21,756 nucleotides of DNA from an uncultured Eubacteriales bacterium (lineage in GTDB: Bacteria > Bacillota > Clostridia > Lachnospirales > Lachnospiraceae), in NCBI GenBank assembly GCA_900321915.1, contig ONXW01000056.1, positions 1 through 21,756 of the forward strand, in the 5' to 3' direction. The notes under the pieces were generated by a model. It saw nothing but the letters and a program-made list of their open reading frames with translations. It made no database searches and was not told where the DNA came from. Shown one piece after another: positions 15,229-21,756 of this stretch (position 1 is the stretch's first letter; the number at the start of each line of letters is the position of its first letter). A program made the position numbers and the translations under genes.

Positions 15229-16785
15229 ATGGAAGAAATCAAACTTAACAATACCCCGGAGGAGAAGAAGGGGGGCCGCGGCGCCCGCCTGACCCCGATG
15301 GGAAAAGCGGTCTGTGCCGCTGCGGCGGTTCTTGTGCTGGCAGTCCTGGGCGCGGGCATGCGGAACTGCGGGCAGAAGGAAGGCGGTCCGGCAGACGGAA
15401 AGCCCGGGAAAGCGGAAACAGCGGTCCAGGAGACGACGCTGAGCCCGGAAGAGATTCTCGCGCAGGAGAAACAGGCTGTGGTGGATTCCTATGAGAACCT
15501 TGCCATGGCCAATGTGGAGGGATATGTCAATATCCGGGAGCAGCCGAACAAGGAGTCCGATATTATCGGAAAACTGCAGGAGGACGCTGCCTGCAGCATC
15601 GAGGATGACAGCACCGAGGGATGGTGCCTGATTTCCTCGGGCGGGATTACGGGATATGTGAATTCCGCGTTCCTCCTGACCGGGGATGAGGCGAGGCAGA
15701 AAGCCCTGGACCTGGTCCAGGAGCGTGCCGTCGTCACCGCGGACGCTGTCAATATCCGCAAAGAGCCCACGACAGAGGCCGAGGTTGTGGCCCAGGCCCT
15801 GAACAATGAGCGGTATATTATTGAAGAGCCCGAGAATAACGGATGGATTAAGCTCCGCTCCGGCTATGTGGCGGCCGAATACGTGGAGGTGCGCCAGTCG
15901 CTGAATGAGGCCAGGAAGCTGGATATGCGCACCATGGTGCTGAATCTGTACAAGAACCTGGGAATCTCCAGCGTGGACACTTACCTGAACGTCAGGGAAT
16001 CTCCCAGCGAGGACGGAAAGATCATCGGAAAGATGACCAGTAAATGCGCGGGAGAGATCCTGGAAACCTCCGAGGACGGGGAATGGTACAAGATCCAGTC
16101 GGGCCCCGTGACGGGGTATGTCAAGAGAGACTACATCCTTACCGGGGACGCGGCGAATTCCCTGGCGCTGGAGGAGGCGCGGCTGATGGCCATCGTCTCC
16201 ACCGACATGCTGAATGTCCGCACGGAGCCGTCGACGGACGCCAAGATCTGGACCCAGATTTCCAACGCGGAGCGATATGACGTCGTGAGCCAGCAGGACG
16301 GATGGGTCGGAATCCACCTGGATGAGGAGGAAGTCGCGTATGTCAATTCGGAGTTCGTGGACGTCAGGTACGCCCTCTCCGAGGCGATCAGGTTCTCCCC
16401 CATCGACGAGAAGAGCATCCTCAGGAGCGATCTCGTAAACTACGCCCTGCAGTTTGTGGGCAACCGCTATGTGTGGGGCGGCAACGACCCGCACACCGGC
16501 GCGGACTGCTCCGGATTCGTAAAATACTGTTATGAACATGTGGCCGGGATTACGCTGGAGCGCGTATCCCGCGACCAGGCCCGCCACGGGACGGCCATCG
16601 ATTCCGAGAAGATGCGGCCCGGTGACCTGGTATTCTATACCAACGGCGGAGGAACGGTAAACCATGTGGCGATGTACATCGGCAACGGCCAGATTGTGCA
16701 CGCGGCAAGCCGCAGGAGCGGAATTAAGATTTCCACATGGAATTACCGCAAACCGTACCGGATTGTAAACTATATCGGAGATTAA
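15229..16785 (+). CDS. Membrane-anchored SH3b repeat NlpC/P60 peptidoglycan hydrolase (first paralogue)
   Basis: Predicted cell-wall endopeptidase of 518 aa. A cytoplasmic basic start (about 1-25) leads to one hydrophobic segment (about 27-45), so it is probably an uncleaved membrane anchor. Four bacterial SH3 domains follow (about 92-390), marked by YVNIREQP, VNIRKEP, LNVRESP and LNVRTEP. They form two A-B modules of about 150 residues each (84-230 and 236-387). The NlpC/P60 domain (about 400-518) holds catalytic Cys427 in DCSGF, His479 in NHVAMYIG and His491 in IVHAA. Such enzymes usually cut gamma-D-Glu to diamino-acid bonds in stem peptides, with SH3b domains binding the wall. CGAGGT at 15216-15221 supports the start. 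It is directly followed by a longer paralogue, and its 3' end is involved in a 39-bp duplication. The exact bond cleaved is not known. Confidence 0.9.
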   Translation: MEEIKLNNTPEEKKGGRGARLTPMGKAVCAAAAVLVLAVLGAGMRNCGQKEGGPADGKPGKAETAVQETTLSPEEILAQEKQAVVDSYENLAMANVEGYVNIREQPNKESDIIGKLQEDAACSIEDDSTEGWCLISSGGITGYVNSAFLLTGDEARQKALDLVQERAVVTADAVNIRKEPTTEAEVVAQALNNERYIIEEPENNGWIKLRSGYVAAEYVEVRQSLNEARKLDMRTMVLNLYKNLGISSVDTYLNVRESPSEDGKIIGKMTSKCAGEILETSEDGEWYKIQSGPVTGYVKRDYILTGDAANSLALEEARLMAIVSTDMLNVRTEPSTDAKIWTQISNAERYDVVSQQDGWVGIHLDEEEVAYVNSEFVDVRYALSEAIRFSPIDEKSILRSDLVNYALQFVGNRYVWGGNDPHTGADCSGFVKYCYEHVAGITLERVSRDQARHGTAIDSEKMRPGDLVFYTNGGGTVNHVAMYIGNGQIVHAASRRSGIKISTWNYRKPYRIVNYIGD

Positions 16786-16835
16786 GGTATCTGAAACCGG
16801 ACTGTAAACGGAATCGGAGATTGAGGTATCTGAAA
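16758..16835 (+). repeat. 39-bp imperfect tandem duplication at the junction of the two NlpC/P60 genes
   Basis: Copy 1 (16758-16796) and copy 2 (16797-16835) abut and match at 34 of 39 positions. Copy 1 covers the last codons of the first gene (IVNYIGD), its TAA stop and AAGGTATCTGAAA. Copy 2 would read TVNGIGD then TGA in the same frame, and supplies TGAGG (16822-16826) plus the first base of the next gene's ATG. The duplication therefore created or displaced the ribosome-binding site of the second paralogue. Confidence 0.9.
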
Positions 16836-18601
16836 TGGGTGAAAATAATCTGGATTATAAAGAGAGACTGGACAGGGCGAGGAAGCGCAGGGACGGTAAG
16901 GATCCGCTGCGTCCGCTGATGATCGGCGGCGGAGCGGTTGCGGCCCTGCTGGTCCTGGTGGCAGGTGTGCGCCTCATGCGGGGCGGAAGCATTGCCCTGC
17001 CGGACAGGGCGGAAGAGACAGTGCTGGAATCCTCTGTCGAAGAAACTGCAGAGACGGAGCCGGAGACCCCGTCGGAAGAGCAGATCCGGGAGAGCCTGGA
17101 GGCGCAGATCTGGGAGGAGAAGGAAGCGGTTATCAATTCCTATGAGAACCTGGGCATCGTCCAGGTCAGCGGCTTCCTGAACATGCGTGAGGAGCCCGAC
17201 AAGAGCTCCAAGATTAACGGGAAGCTCCTGGGCGGCAGCGCGGTCAGCATTATCGACGATTCCGTCGACGGATGGTACCAGGTTTCCTCCGGCGGGTTTA
17301 CGGGATATATCAGCAGGGAGTTCGTCCTGACGGACGACGCCGCCAGGGAGAAGGCGAGAGAGCTCGTCTCCCGCATGGCGGTCATCAATACGGAAAAGCT
17401 GAATGTCAGGGCGGAACCTGACCCGGAGGCGCAGGTGACGGAGCAGGTAATGCAGAACGAGCGCTACGCCATCGTCAGCGAGCAGGACGGATGGATCCAG
17501 ATTCCCAACGGGTACATTTCGGCCGAGTATGCCGATATCCGCTACGCGCTGAACGAGGCGCGGGAGCTGGACCTGCAGACGGCCGTGCTGAACATGTATG
17601 ACCAGATCGGCATTTCCAACGTGGACAATTACCTGAACGTGCGCGAAGCTCCCAGCGAGGAGGGCGCCATTATCGGCAAGATGCCCGGAAAGGCCGCCGG
17701 CGAGGTCCTGGAGGTTTCGGAGGACGGCGAGTGGCTGAAGATCAGCTCCGGCCCGGTGACGGGATACGTGAAGGCGGAATATATCATGACCGGCGACACG
17801 GCCAGGCAGTTTGCCCTGGAGAATGCGAAGCTCATGGCCATTGTCAATACGGATATGCTGAATGTCCGTACGGAGCCGAAGGAGGAGGCCGGCATCTGGA
17901 CCCAGATTTCCGGCAGCGAGCGCTATGACGTGGTGAGCCAGCTGGACGGCTGGGTCGGCATTTCCATCGATGATGACACGGCGTATGTGGCGACGGATTA
18001 TGTCGACGTGCGCTACGCCCTGAATGAGGCGATTAAGTACACACCGCCGGCACCGGTGGTGGAGAAACCGAAGACAACCAATTCCGTGAATGTGAAACAG
18101 AATACTTCCGGCTCTTCCGGCGGCGGCGGGGGCAGTACTTCCACCGGCGGCGGGGGCGGCGGCACATCATCCTCGGGCGGAGGCTCTTCCGAAGCTTCCT
18201 ATTCCGGGACGCCGGGCAGCAGCGCCGGATCCGTTTCCGGCACCCGCGGGGATATCGTCAACTATGCCACCCAGTTCCTGGGGAATCCCTATGTCTACGG
18301 CGGCACGAGCCTGTCCAACGGAACGGACTGTTCCGGGTTCACCATGTCCGTCATGGATCATTTCGGCGTAAGCCTCCCGCACCAGTCCGGCGCGCAGTCC
18401 GGATACGGGACAGCTGTGAGCGCGGAAAATATGCGGCCCGGGGACCTGGTATTCTATTCCAAGGGCGGCGGAATCAACCATGTTGCAATCTATATCGGCA
18501 ACGGACAGGTGTGCCACGCGTCCAACGCCAAGGACGGAATCAAGATTTCCACCTGGAATTACAGGACGCCGACCACCATCCGGAACGTACTGGGAGACTG
18601 A
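16835..18601 (+). CDS. Membrane-anchored SH3b repeat NlpC/P60 peptidoglycan hydrolase with Gly/Ser linker (second paralogue)
   Basis: Paralogue of the preceding gene, 588 aa. Basic cytoplasmic start, a hydrophobic anchor (about 27-47), an acidic Glu/Thr-rich spacer (about 57-97), then four SH3 domains (about 107-401) in the same A-B-A-B order (FLNMREEP, LNVRAEP, LNVREAP, LNVRTEP). A Pro then Gly/Ser linker of about 65 residues (403-468) is absent from the first paralogue. It leads to the NlpC/P60 domain (470-588) with Cys499 in DCSGF, His549 in NHVAIYIG and His561 in VCHAS. Best-conserved stretches between paralogues include LMAIV-TDMLNVRTEP and RYDVVSQ-DGWVGI. TGAGG 8 nt upstream supports the ATG, 49 nt after the first paralogue. 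The product is probably a stem-peptide endopeptidase; the substrate bond is unproven. Confidence 0.9.
   Translation: MGENNLDYKERLDRARKRRDGKDPLRPLMIGGGAVAALLVLVAGVRLMRGGSIALPDRAEETVLESSVEETAETEPETPSEEQIRESLEAQIWEEKEAVINSYENLGIVQVSGFLNMREEPDKSSKINGKLLGGSAVSIIDDSVDGWYQVSSGGFTGYISREFVLTDDAAREKARELVSRMAVINTEKLNVRAEPDPEAQVTEQVMQNERYAIVSEQDGWIQIPNGYISAEYADIRYALNEARELDLQTAVLNMYDQIGISNVDNYLNVREAPSEEGAIIGKMPGKAAGEVLEVSEDGEWLKISSGPVTGYVKAEYIMTGDTARQFALENAKLMAIVNTDMLNVRTEPKEEAGIWTQISGSERYDVVSQLDGWVGISIDDDTAYVATDYVDVRYALNEAIKYTPPAPVVEKPKTTNSVNVKQNTSGSSGGGGGSTSTGGGGGGTSSSGGGSSEASYSGTPGSSAGSVSGTRGDIVNYATQFLGNPYVYGGTSLSNGTDCSGFTMSVMDHFGVSLPHQSGAQSGYGTAVSAENMRPGDLVFYSKGGGINHVAIYIGNGQVCHASNAKDGIKISTWNYRTPTTIRNVLGD
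18041..18244 (+). repeat. Low-complexity Pro then Gly/Ser linker coding segment
   Basis: Simple-sequence coding DNA (GGCGGCGGGGGC-type runs and TCC/AGC codons) encodes a PPAP and Lys/Asn-rich segment, then runs of five to six glycines broken by Ser/Thr. It separates the last SH3b domain from the catalytic domain of the second paralogue. Such GC-rich tracts can vary in length by slippage. Confidence 0.8.
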
Positions 18602-18602
18602 T

Positions 18603-18863
18603 ATGGGACAGATAGGAGCTATTATTTTCTGTGCTTTTTTCATCGCGTGCCTGGCGGCGGCCGTCGTGCTGCTCTACGGGGATAAGCCCATGAGGGTAAG
18701 CCCCTGCAGGACGTGCACCGCGGACTGCCCGTCCAAGGGAAAGGATGCCGCGCCCGGGGAGGCTCTGGCATCCTGTGCTTCCGCAAAGGCCGGGGAGGAT
18801 GTCAATGAAAAGATTGCCCGCTTAAAGCTTCAGGATACGGGAGAAGGAGAACAGGATGTTTAA
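18603..18863 (+). CDS. Small Cys-rich single-pass membrane protein, function unknown
   Basis: An 86-aa protein not assigned to a family here. One hydrophobic helix (about 4-26, with Cys10 and Cys16) is followed by a cysteine cluster CRTCTADC (C35, C38, C42), a further Cys58, and a charged tail. A short membrane helix followed by clustered cysteines resembles small FeoB-associated Cys-rich proteins, but nothing iron-related is nearby, so that link is weak. Metal or cluster binding or thiol chemistry are possibilities only. The start is backed by GGGAG (18592-18596), 6 nt before the ATG and inside the end of the preceding hydrolase gene, whose stop is 1 nt upstream. Its 3' end overlaps the next gene by 8 nt, and that gene's ribosome-binding site lies within it. 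The tight packing argues for a real, co-translated gene. Confidence 0.75.
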   Translation: MGQIGAIIFCAFFIACLAAAVVLLYGDKPMRVSPCRTCTADCPSKGKDAAPGEALASCASAKAGEDVNEKIARLKLQDTGEGEQDV

Positions 18864-20340
18864 AATCGGGTTTGACAACGACAGGTACCTGAAGATGCAG
18901 TCTGAGCGCATCCGCGAGAGGATTGCGCAGTTCGGGGGCAAGCTTTACCTGGAATTCGGCGGCAAGCTCTTTGATGATTACCATGCGTCCCGCGTCCTTC
19001 CGGGGTTCAGGCCGGACAGTAAGATCAACATGCTGGTCCAGATCCGGGAAGACGTGGAGATCGTCCTGGTCATCAACGCGAATGATATTGAAAAGAACAA
19101 GGTCCGCGGGGACCTTGGAATTACCTACGATATGGACGTGCTGCGCCTTATCGACGCGTTCCGGGGATACGGGCTGTTTGTCGGCAGCGTTGTCCTGACA
19201 CGCTTCGAGGGACAGGAGAGCGCTCTGGCCTATGAGCGGAAGCTCCAGAGTCTCGGCGTTAAGGTATACAGGCACTACACGATTCCGGGGTATCCCGGCA
19301 ATGTGCCCCTGATCATCAGCGACGAGGGATTCGGAAAGAATGAGTATATCCAGACGTCCCACTCCCTGGTGGTCGTGACGGCGCCGGGACCGGGAAGCGG
19401 TAAGATGGCCTGCTGCCTTTCCCAGCTCTATCATGAGAACAAGAGGGGCGTCAAGGCGGGGTACGCGAAGTTTGAGACGTTCCCCATCTGGAACCTGCCG
19501 CTTTCCCATCCGGTGAACCTGGCCTATGAGGCGGCGACGGCGGACCTGAACGACGTCAATATGATCGACCCCTACCATCTGGAGGCTTACGGCATTTCCA
19601 CCGTGAATTACAACCGCGACGTGGAGGTGTTCCCGGTACTGAACGGCATTTTCCGCAAGATTTACGGGGAATCCCCCTACAAATCGCCGACAGACATGGG
19701 CGTCAACATGGCCGGCAACTGCATCGTGGACGATGAAGCCTGCCGCGCGGCGTCCTGCCAGGAGATTATCCGGCGCTACTACAAGGAAATGTGCGAGCAG
19801 CGGAAGGGTGCCGGCAGCGAGGCGGCCCTCGGGAAGCTGGAACTCCTGATGGAAAAGGCGGGAACCTCCATACAGGACCGCAAGGTTGTGGCGGCGGCGG
19901 ATCTTGTGGCGGAGCTGACGGGCGAACCGGCGGCGGCCATTGAGCTTCCGGACGGGCAGATTATCACGGGCAAGACCACGACGCTTCTCGGGGCTTCCTC
20001 CGCGATGCTGCTGAACGCGCTGAAGACCCTGGCCGGCATCGACGACGAGGTGAAGCTGATAGCGCCGGAGATTATTGAGCCGATACAGCACCTGAAGGTG
20101 TCGCATCTGGGAAACAAGAACCCGAGGCTCCATATCAATGAAATTCTTATCGCGCTGACCATATGCGCCTCCACCGACGAGGCTGCGGAAAAGTGTATGG
20201 AACAGCTGGACCGCCTGAAGGGCTGCGAGGTCCATTCTTCCGTGATTCTGGCATCGGTGGACGAGCACACATTCCAGAAGCTGGGAGTAAACCTGACCTG
20301 CGACCCGCATTACCAGACGAAAAAACTGTTCCACGGATGA
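18856..20340 (+). CDS. UPF0371 / DUF1846 family protein
   Basis: A 494-aa conserved Firmicutes protein of unknown biochemical role. It starts MFKIGFDNDRYLKMQSERI, the typical family N-terminus, and has GGKLYLEFGGKLFDDYHASR (27-46) and IREDVEIVLVINANDIE (63-79). A Gly-rich loop APGPGSGKMACCLSQLYHE (176-194) looks like a P-loop and suggests nucleotide binding. Other family-like blocks are FETFPIWNLPLSHPVNLAYE and TDMGVNMAGN. The protein is soluble, with no signal peptide. AAGGAG at 18844-18849 sits 6 nt before the ATG, inside the small Cys-rich gene, and the two genes overlap by 8 nt. Full family length is present. The function should be regarded as unknown; the nucleotide-binding idea is inference from the loop. 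Confidence 0.9.
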   Translation: MFKIGFDNDRYLKMQSERIRERIAQFGGKLYLEFGGKLFDDYHASRVLPGFRPDSKINMLVQIREDVEIVLVINANDIEKNKVRGDLGITYDMDVLRLIDAFRGYGLFVGSVVLTRFEGQESALAYERKLQSLGVKVYRHYTIPGYPGNVPLIISDEGFGKNEYIQTSHSLVVVTAPGPGSGKMACCLSQLYHENKRGVKAGYAKFETFPIWNLPLSHPVNLAYEAATADLNDVNMIDPYHLEAYGISTVNYNRDVEVFPVLNGIFRKIYGESPYKSPTDMGVNMAGNCIVDDEACRAASCQEIIRRYYKEMCEQRKGAGSEAALGKLELLMEKAGTSIQDRKVVAAADLVAELTGEPAAAIELPDGQIITGKTTTLLGASSAMLLNALKTLAGIDDEVKLIAPEIIEPIQHLKVSHLGNKNPRLHINEILIALTICASTDEAAEKCMEQLDRLKGCEVHSSVILASVDEHTFQKLGVNLTCDPHYQTKKLFHG

Positions 20341-20354
20341 GGGAAACATATTAT

Positions 20355-21566
20355 ATGAGGAGAATTCTGTGGGCGGCATCCCTGATGCTCGCCATGGCCG
20401 TATCCACGCCCGCGCTGGCTGACGGGCCCGTGGACGGCACGCTGCAGGACATGACACTGGCACAGGAGCAGTCCGTAACAGAGGAAAACGGGATATCCCG
20501 GACGGATGCGGCATCCGGTGCGGCGCAGGCCATTGTGACCGCGGAGCAGGTGCCCGATTATGTCCCGCGCGAAAAGATTCCCCAGGGCAGGTTCCTGTAT
20601 ATTCCCCACGGGCTGGAGACTTCTACGGACGGTATCAGTACCTTCCGGACAGTGAATGACCCGCAGCGGGGAAATGAAGGATATATGAGGAATTACCGCT
20701 CGCCCGGGAATCCATACGCGACAGACTGGGAAGCCCTGCAGGCGGCGATGGCCGAATTCACGGCAAAGTACGGCGTTGATCTTTATGCCACCGCCTTCGA
20801 GAAGGAGATGGCGATTATCCGGGGGCTGATGAAGGAGTGCACCTATGCCGAGGCGGAGGATCTGTCCACCTACACGGCCTACACCTGCCTGGTACAGCAC
20901 CGGGCGCAGTGCGCGGGGTACGCGGACGCCTTCCTGCAGCTTGTGCGGTACGCCATGCCGGGAACGGATGTGCGGTATATCCACAGCGACTGGCATGCGT
21001 GGAACCTCATCTGCCTGGACGGCGACTGGTATCATGTGGATCTCACGTGGGAGGACGATGATGCCGCCAATGAGATAAGGAATTATTTTGTCAACCTGGA
21101 GGATGACCTGATCGAGGCCATGGGATACCATCACTGGGTCAGGGAAGACAGCGGGCAGCCCGCGGTAGCCGCCGCGGAGGGATACCGCTACGGCCCCATG
21201 GCTGTGGAGCTGTACCGGCTGAGCGGCGGGACGCGCGTGGAGCCGGAACCGGCTGCCGTCACCGCGACTGCGGGAAGCGTGAACGGTGTCCTGAACGGGA
21301 ATGATGTTTTCCGGCAGGTCACGGAAGCCGTATCCGCCGCTATGGCGCAGAACACGCGCATTATCCGCGTCTATGTCCCGAACCTGGATTACTCAGGCAG
21401 CAGGGACAGCCTGAGGGGCATGATGCAGGAGGTGACCGACACGCTGCACCGCCAGATGATGTATGTCGCCAGGCCATGGTATGATTTTTACGGGTCAACC
21501 ATTCATTACAGTGTTACGATGACCGGGACGATGATCGAGATCATCCTGCCGGATCAGTTGTTTTAA
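20355..21566 (+). CDS. Secreted transglutaminase-like (cysteine protease fold) protein
   Basis: A 403-aa protein with a signal peptide: MRRILWAASLMLAMAVSTPALA, with likely cleavage after ALA at residue 22. A Transglut_core region (about 150-240) shows the expected triad: Cys186 in QCAGYADAF, His214 in HAWN, and Asp229 in HVDLTWEDD. Bacterial secreted members act as proteases, amidases or cross-linkers at the envelope, and the real reaction here is unknown. Residues of about 310-403 form a separate alpha/beta-looking C-terminal region that I do not recognise, with no wall-anchor motif. The start is placed at ATG 20355 because a signal peptide begins there; the reading frame is open farther upstream inside the UPF0371 gene but is not protein-like. 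The ribosome-binding site is weak (TGAGGG, about 11 nt away). It is 14 nt after UPF0371, so probably in the same operon. Confidence 0.85.
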   Translation: MRRILWAASLMLAMAVSTPALADGPVDGTLQDMTLAQEQSVTEENGISRTDAASGAAQAIVTAEQVPDYVPREKIPQGRFLYIPHGLETSTDGISTFRTVNDPQRGNEGYMRNYRSPGNPYATDWEALQAAMAEFTAKYGVDLYATAFEKEMAIIRGLMKECTYAEAEDLSTYTAYTCLVQHRAQCAGYADAFLQLVRYAMPGTDVRYIHSDWHAWNLICLDGDWYHVDLTWEDDDAANEIRNYFVNLEDDLIEAMGYHHWVREDSGQPAVAAAEGYRYGPMAVELYRLSGGTRVEPEPAAVTATAGSVNGVLNGNDVFRQVTEAVSAAMAQNTRIIRVYVPNLDYSGSRDSLRGMMQEVTDTLHRQMMYVARPWYDFYGSTIHYSVTMTGTMIEIILPDQLF

Positions 21567-21618
21567 ACGTGAGACACTATTGTATCTAAGACAGGAATGA
21601 AAAAAAGGAGGATTTATT

Positions 21619-21756
21619 ATGAGATTCTGTCCGAATTGCGGGGCACAGCTCCCTGACAGCGCAAAATTCTGCACCACCTGCGGCGAGAAGCTCGCCCCGA
21701 TGGCAGCGGCGCAGCCTGCGGAACAGCAGCCGCAGTACCAGGAGCCGCAGTACCAG
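21619..21756 (+). CDS. Zinc-ribbon protein, 5' part (cut by window end)
   Basis: The first 46 residues are visible and the frame stays open to the edge. They form a zinc ribbon: MRFCPNCGAQLPDSAKFCTTCG, with cysteines at 4, 7, 18 and 21 in two CxxC pairs. It is followed by an Ala/Gln/Pro-rich linker ending in PQYQEPQYQ. In Firmicutes this N-terminal ribbon commonly precedes a linker and membrane or other effector domains, so the main function lies outside the window. A strong AAGGAGGA (21605-21612) 6 nt before the ATG supports the start. A 52-nt gap separates it from the transglutaminase gene. Only poor promoter-like elements are seen there, so transcription may be independent or read-through. 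Confidence 0.85.
   Translation, partial: MRFCPNCGAQLPDSAKFCTTCGEKLAPMAAAQPAEQQPQYQEPQYQ
21726..21756 (+). repeat. 15-bp tandem repeat encoding PQYQ units
   Basis: CCGCAGTACCAG occurs at about 21730-21741 and again at 21745-21756, a 15-bp period giving PQYQ-E-PQYQ right at the window edge. More copies may follow outside. Repeats of this type are common in the flexible linkers of zinc-ribbon membrane proteins. Confidence 0.7.

Noticed and set aside
20163..20354. N-terminal extension of the transglutaminase gene into UPF0371
   Set aside because: The extra residues are an out-of-frame reading of UPF0371; a clean signal peptide begins at 20355.
18802..20514. Minus-strand frame of 570 codons opposite UPF0371
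   Set aside because: It is antisense to a well-conserved full-length family protein and crosses three gene boundaries; no protein-like motif is seen.
21558..21588. Promoter before the zinc-ribbon gene (TTGTTT and TATCTA)
   Set aside because: Spacing is 19 bp and the -10 is poor, so it is not convincing enough to list as a feature.

Overview
This window is one continuous run of plus-strand genes. It reads as a fairly high-GC member of the Clostridia, most likely Lachnospiraceae or a close relative. That placement is an inference from three things: a PolC-type replicative polymerase, an MEP (non-mevalonate) isoprenoid pathway, and a UPF0371 gene beside tandem SH3b-NlpC/P60 wall hydrolases. No tRNA, rRNA, CRISPR array, insertion sequence or prophage gene is visible. 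Every credible gene lies on the + strand, and the many long minus-strand ORFs are GC-bias shadows.

Region 1 (1-4254) is a chromosome-segregation and secretion block. It holds the 3' part of smc (open at the left edge), ftsY, and a CLC-family anion transporter whose start overlaps the ftsY stop by 4 nt. Region 2 (4255-10553) begins at a candidate extended -10 promoter and runs pyrH, frr, uppS, cdsA, dxr, rseP, ispG. These cover UMP phosphorylation, ribosome recycling, undecaprenyl-PP synthesis, CDP-diacylglycerol synthesis, two MEP-pathway steps and site-2 proteolysis. A 12-bp perfect hairpin sits between frr and uppS. rpsB-tsf, which in many bacteria precede pyrH, are absent, so region 1 appears joined to a truncated form of the classical rpsB-polC cluster.

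Region 3 (10576-15033) is polC, with the full domain set (OB, PHP split by a DEDDh exonuclease, zinc finger, polymerase, C-terminal clamp-binding motif) and an unusual charged linker carrying an in-frame repeat. Tandem GC-rich hairpins and an AT-rich gap of about 195 bp follow, and the gap probably carries a new promoter.

Region 4 (15229-21756) is an envelope-flavoured accessory block. It contains two tandem paralogous membrane-anchored SH3b4-NlpC/P60 proteins separated by a 39-bp imperfect tandem duplication, an 86-aa Cys-rich single-pass membrane protein, a UPF0371/DUF1846 protein, a secreted transglutaminase-like protein, and the start of a zinc-ribbon protein cut by the right edge. The most noteworthy sequence-level observations are the 39-bp duplication that carries a frame-preserved copy of the upstream gene's C-terminus plus the downstream ribosome-binding site, the two-level (module and gene) duplication of the SH3b array, the unusual CLC filter sequence, and the compact co-translated wall-hydrolase / Cys-rich / UPF0371 set.
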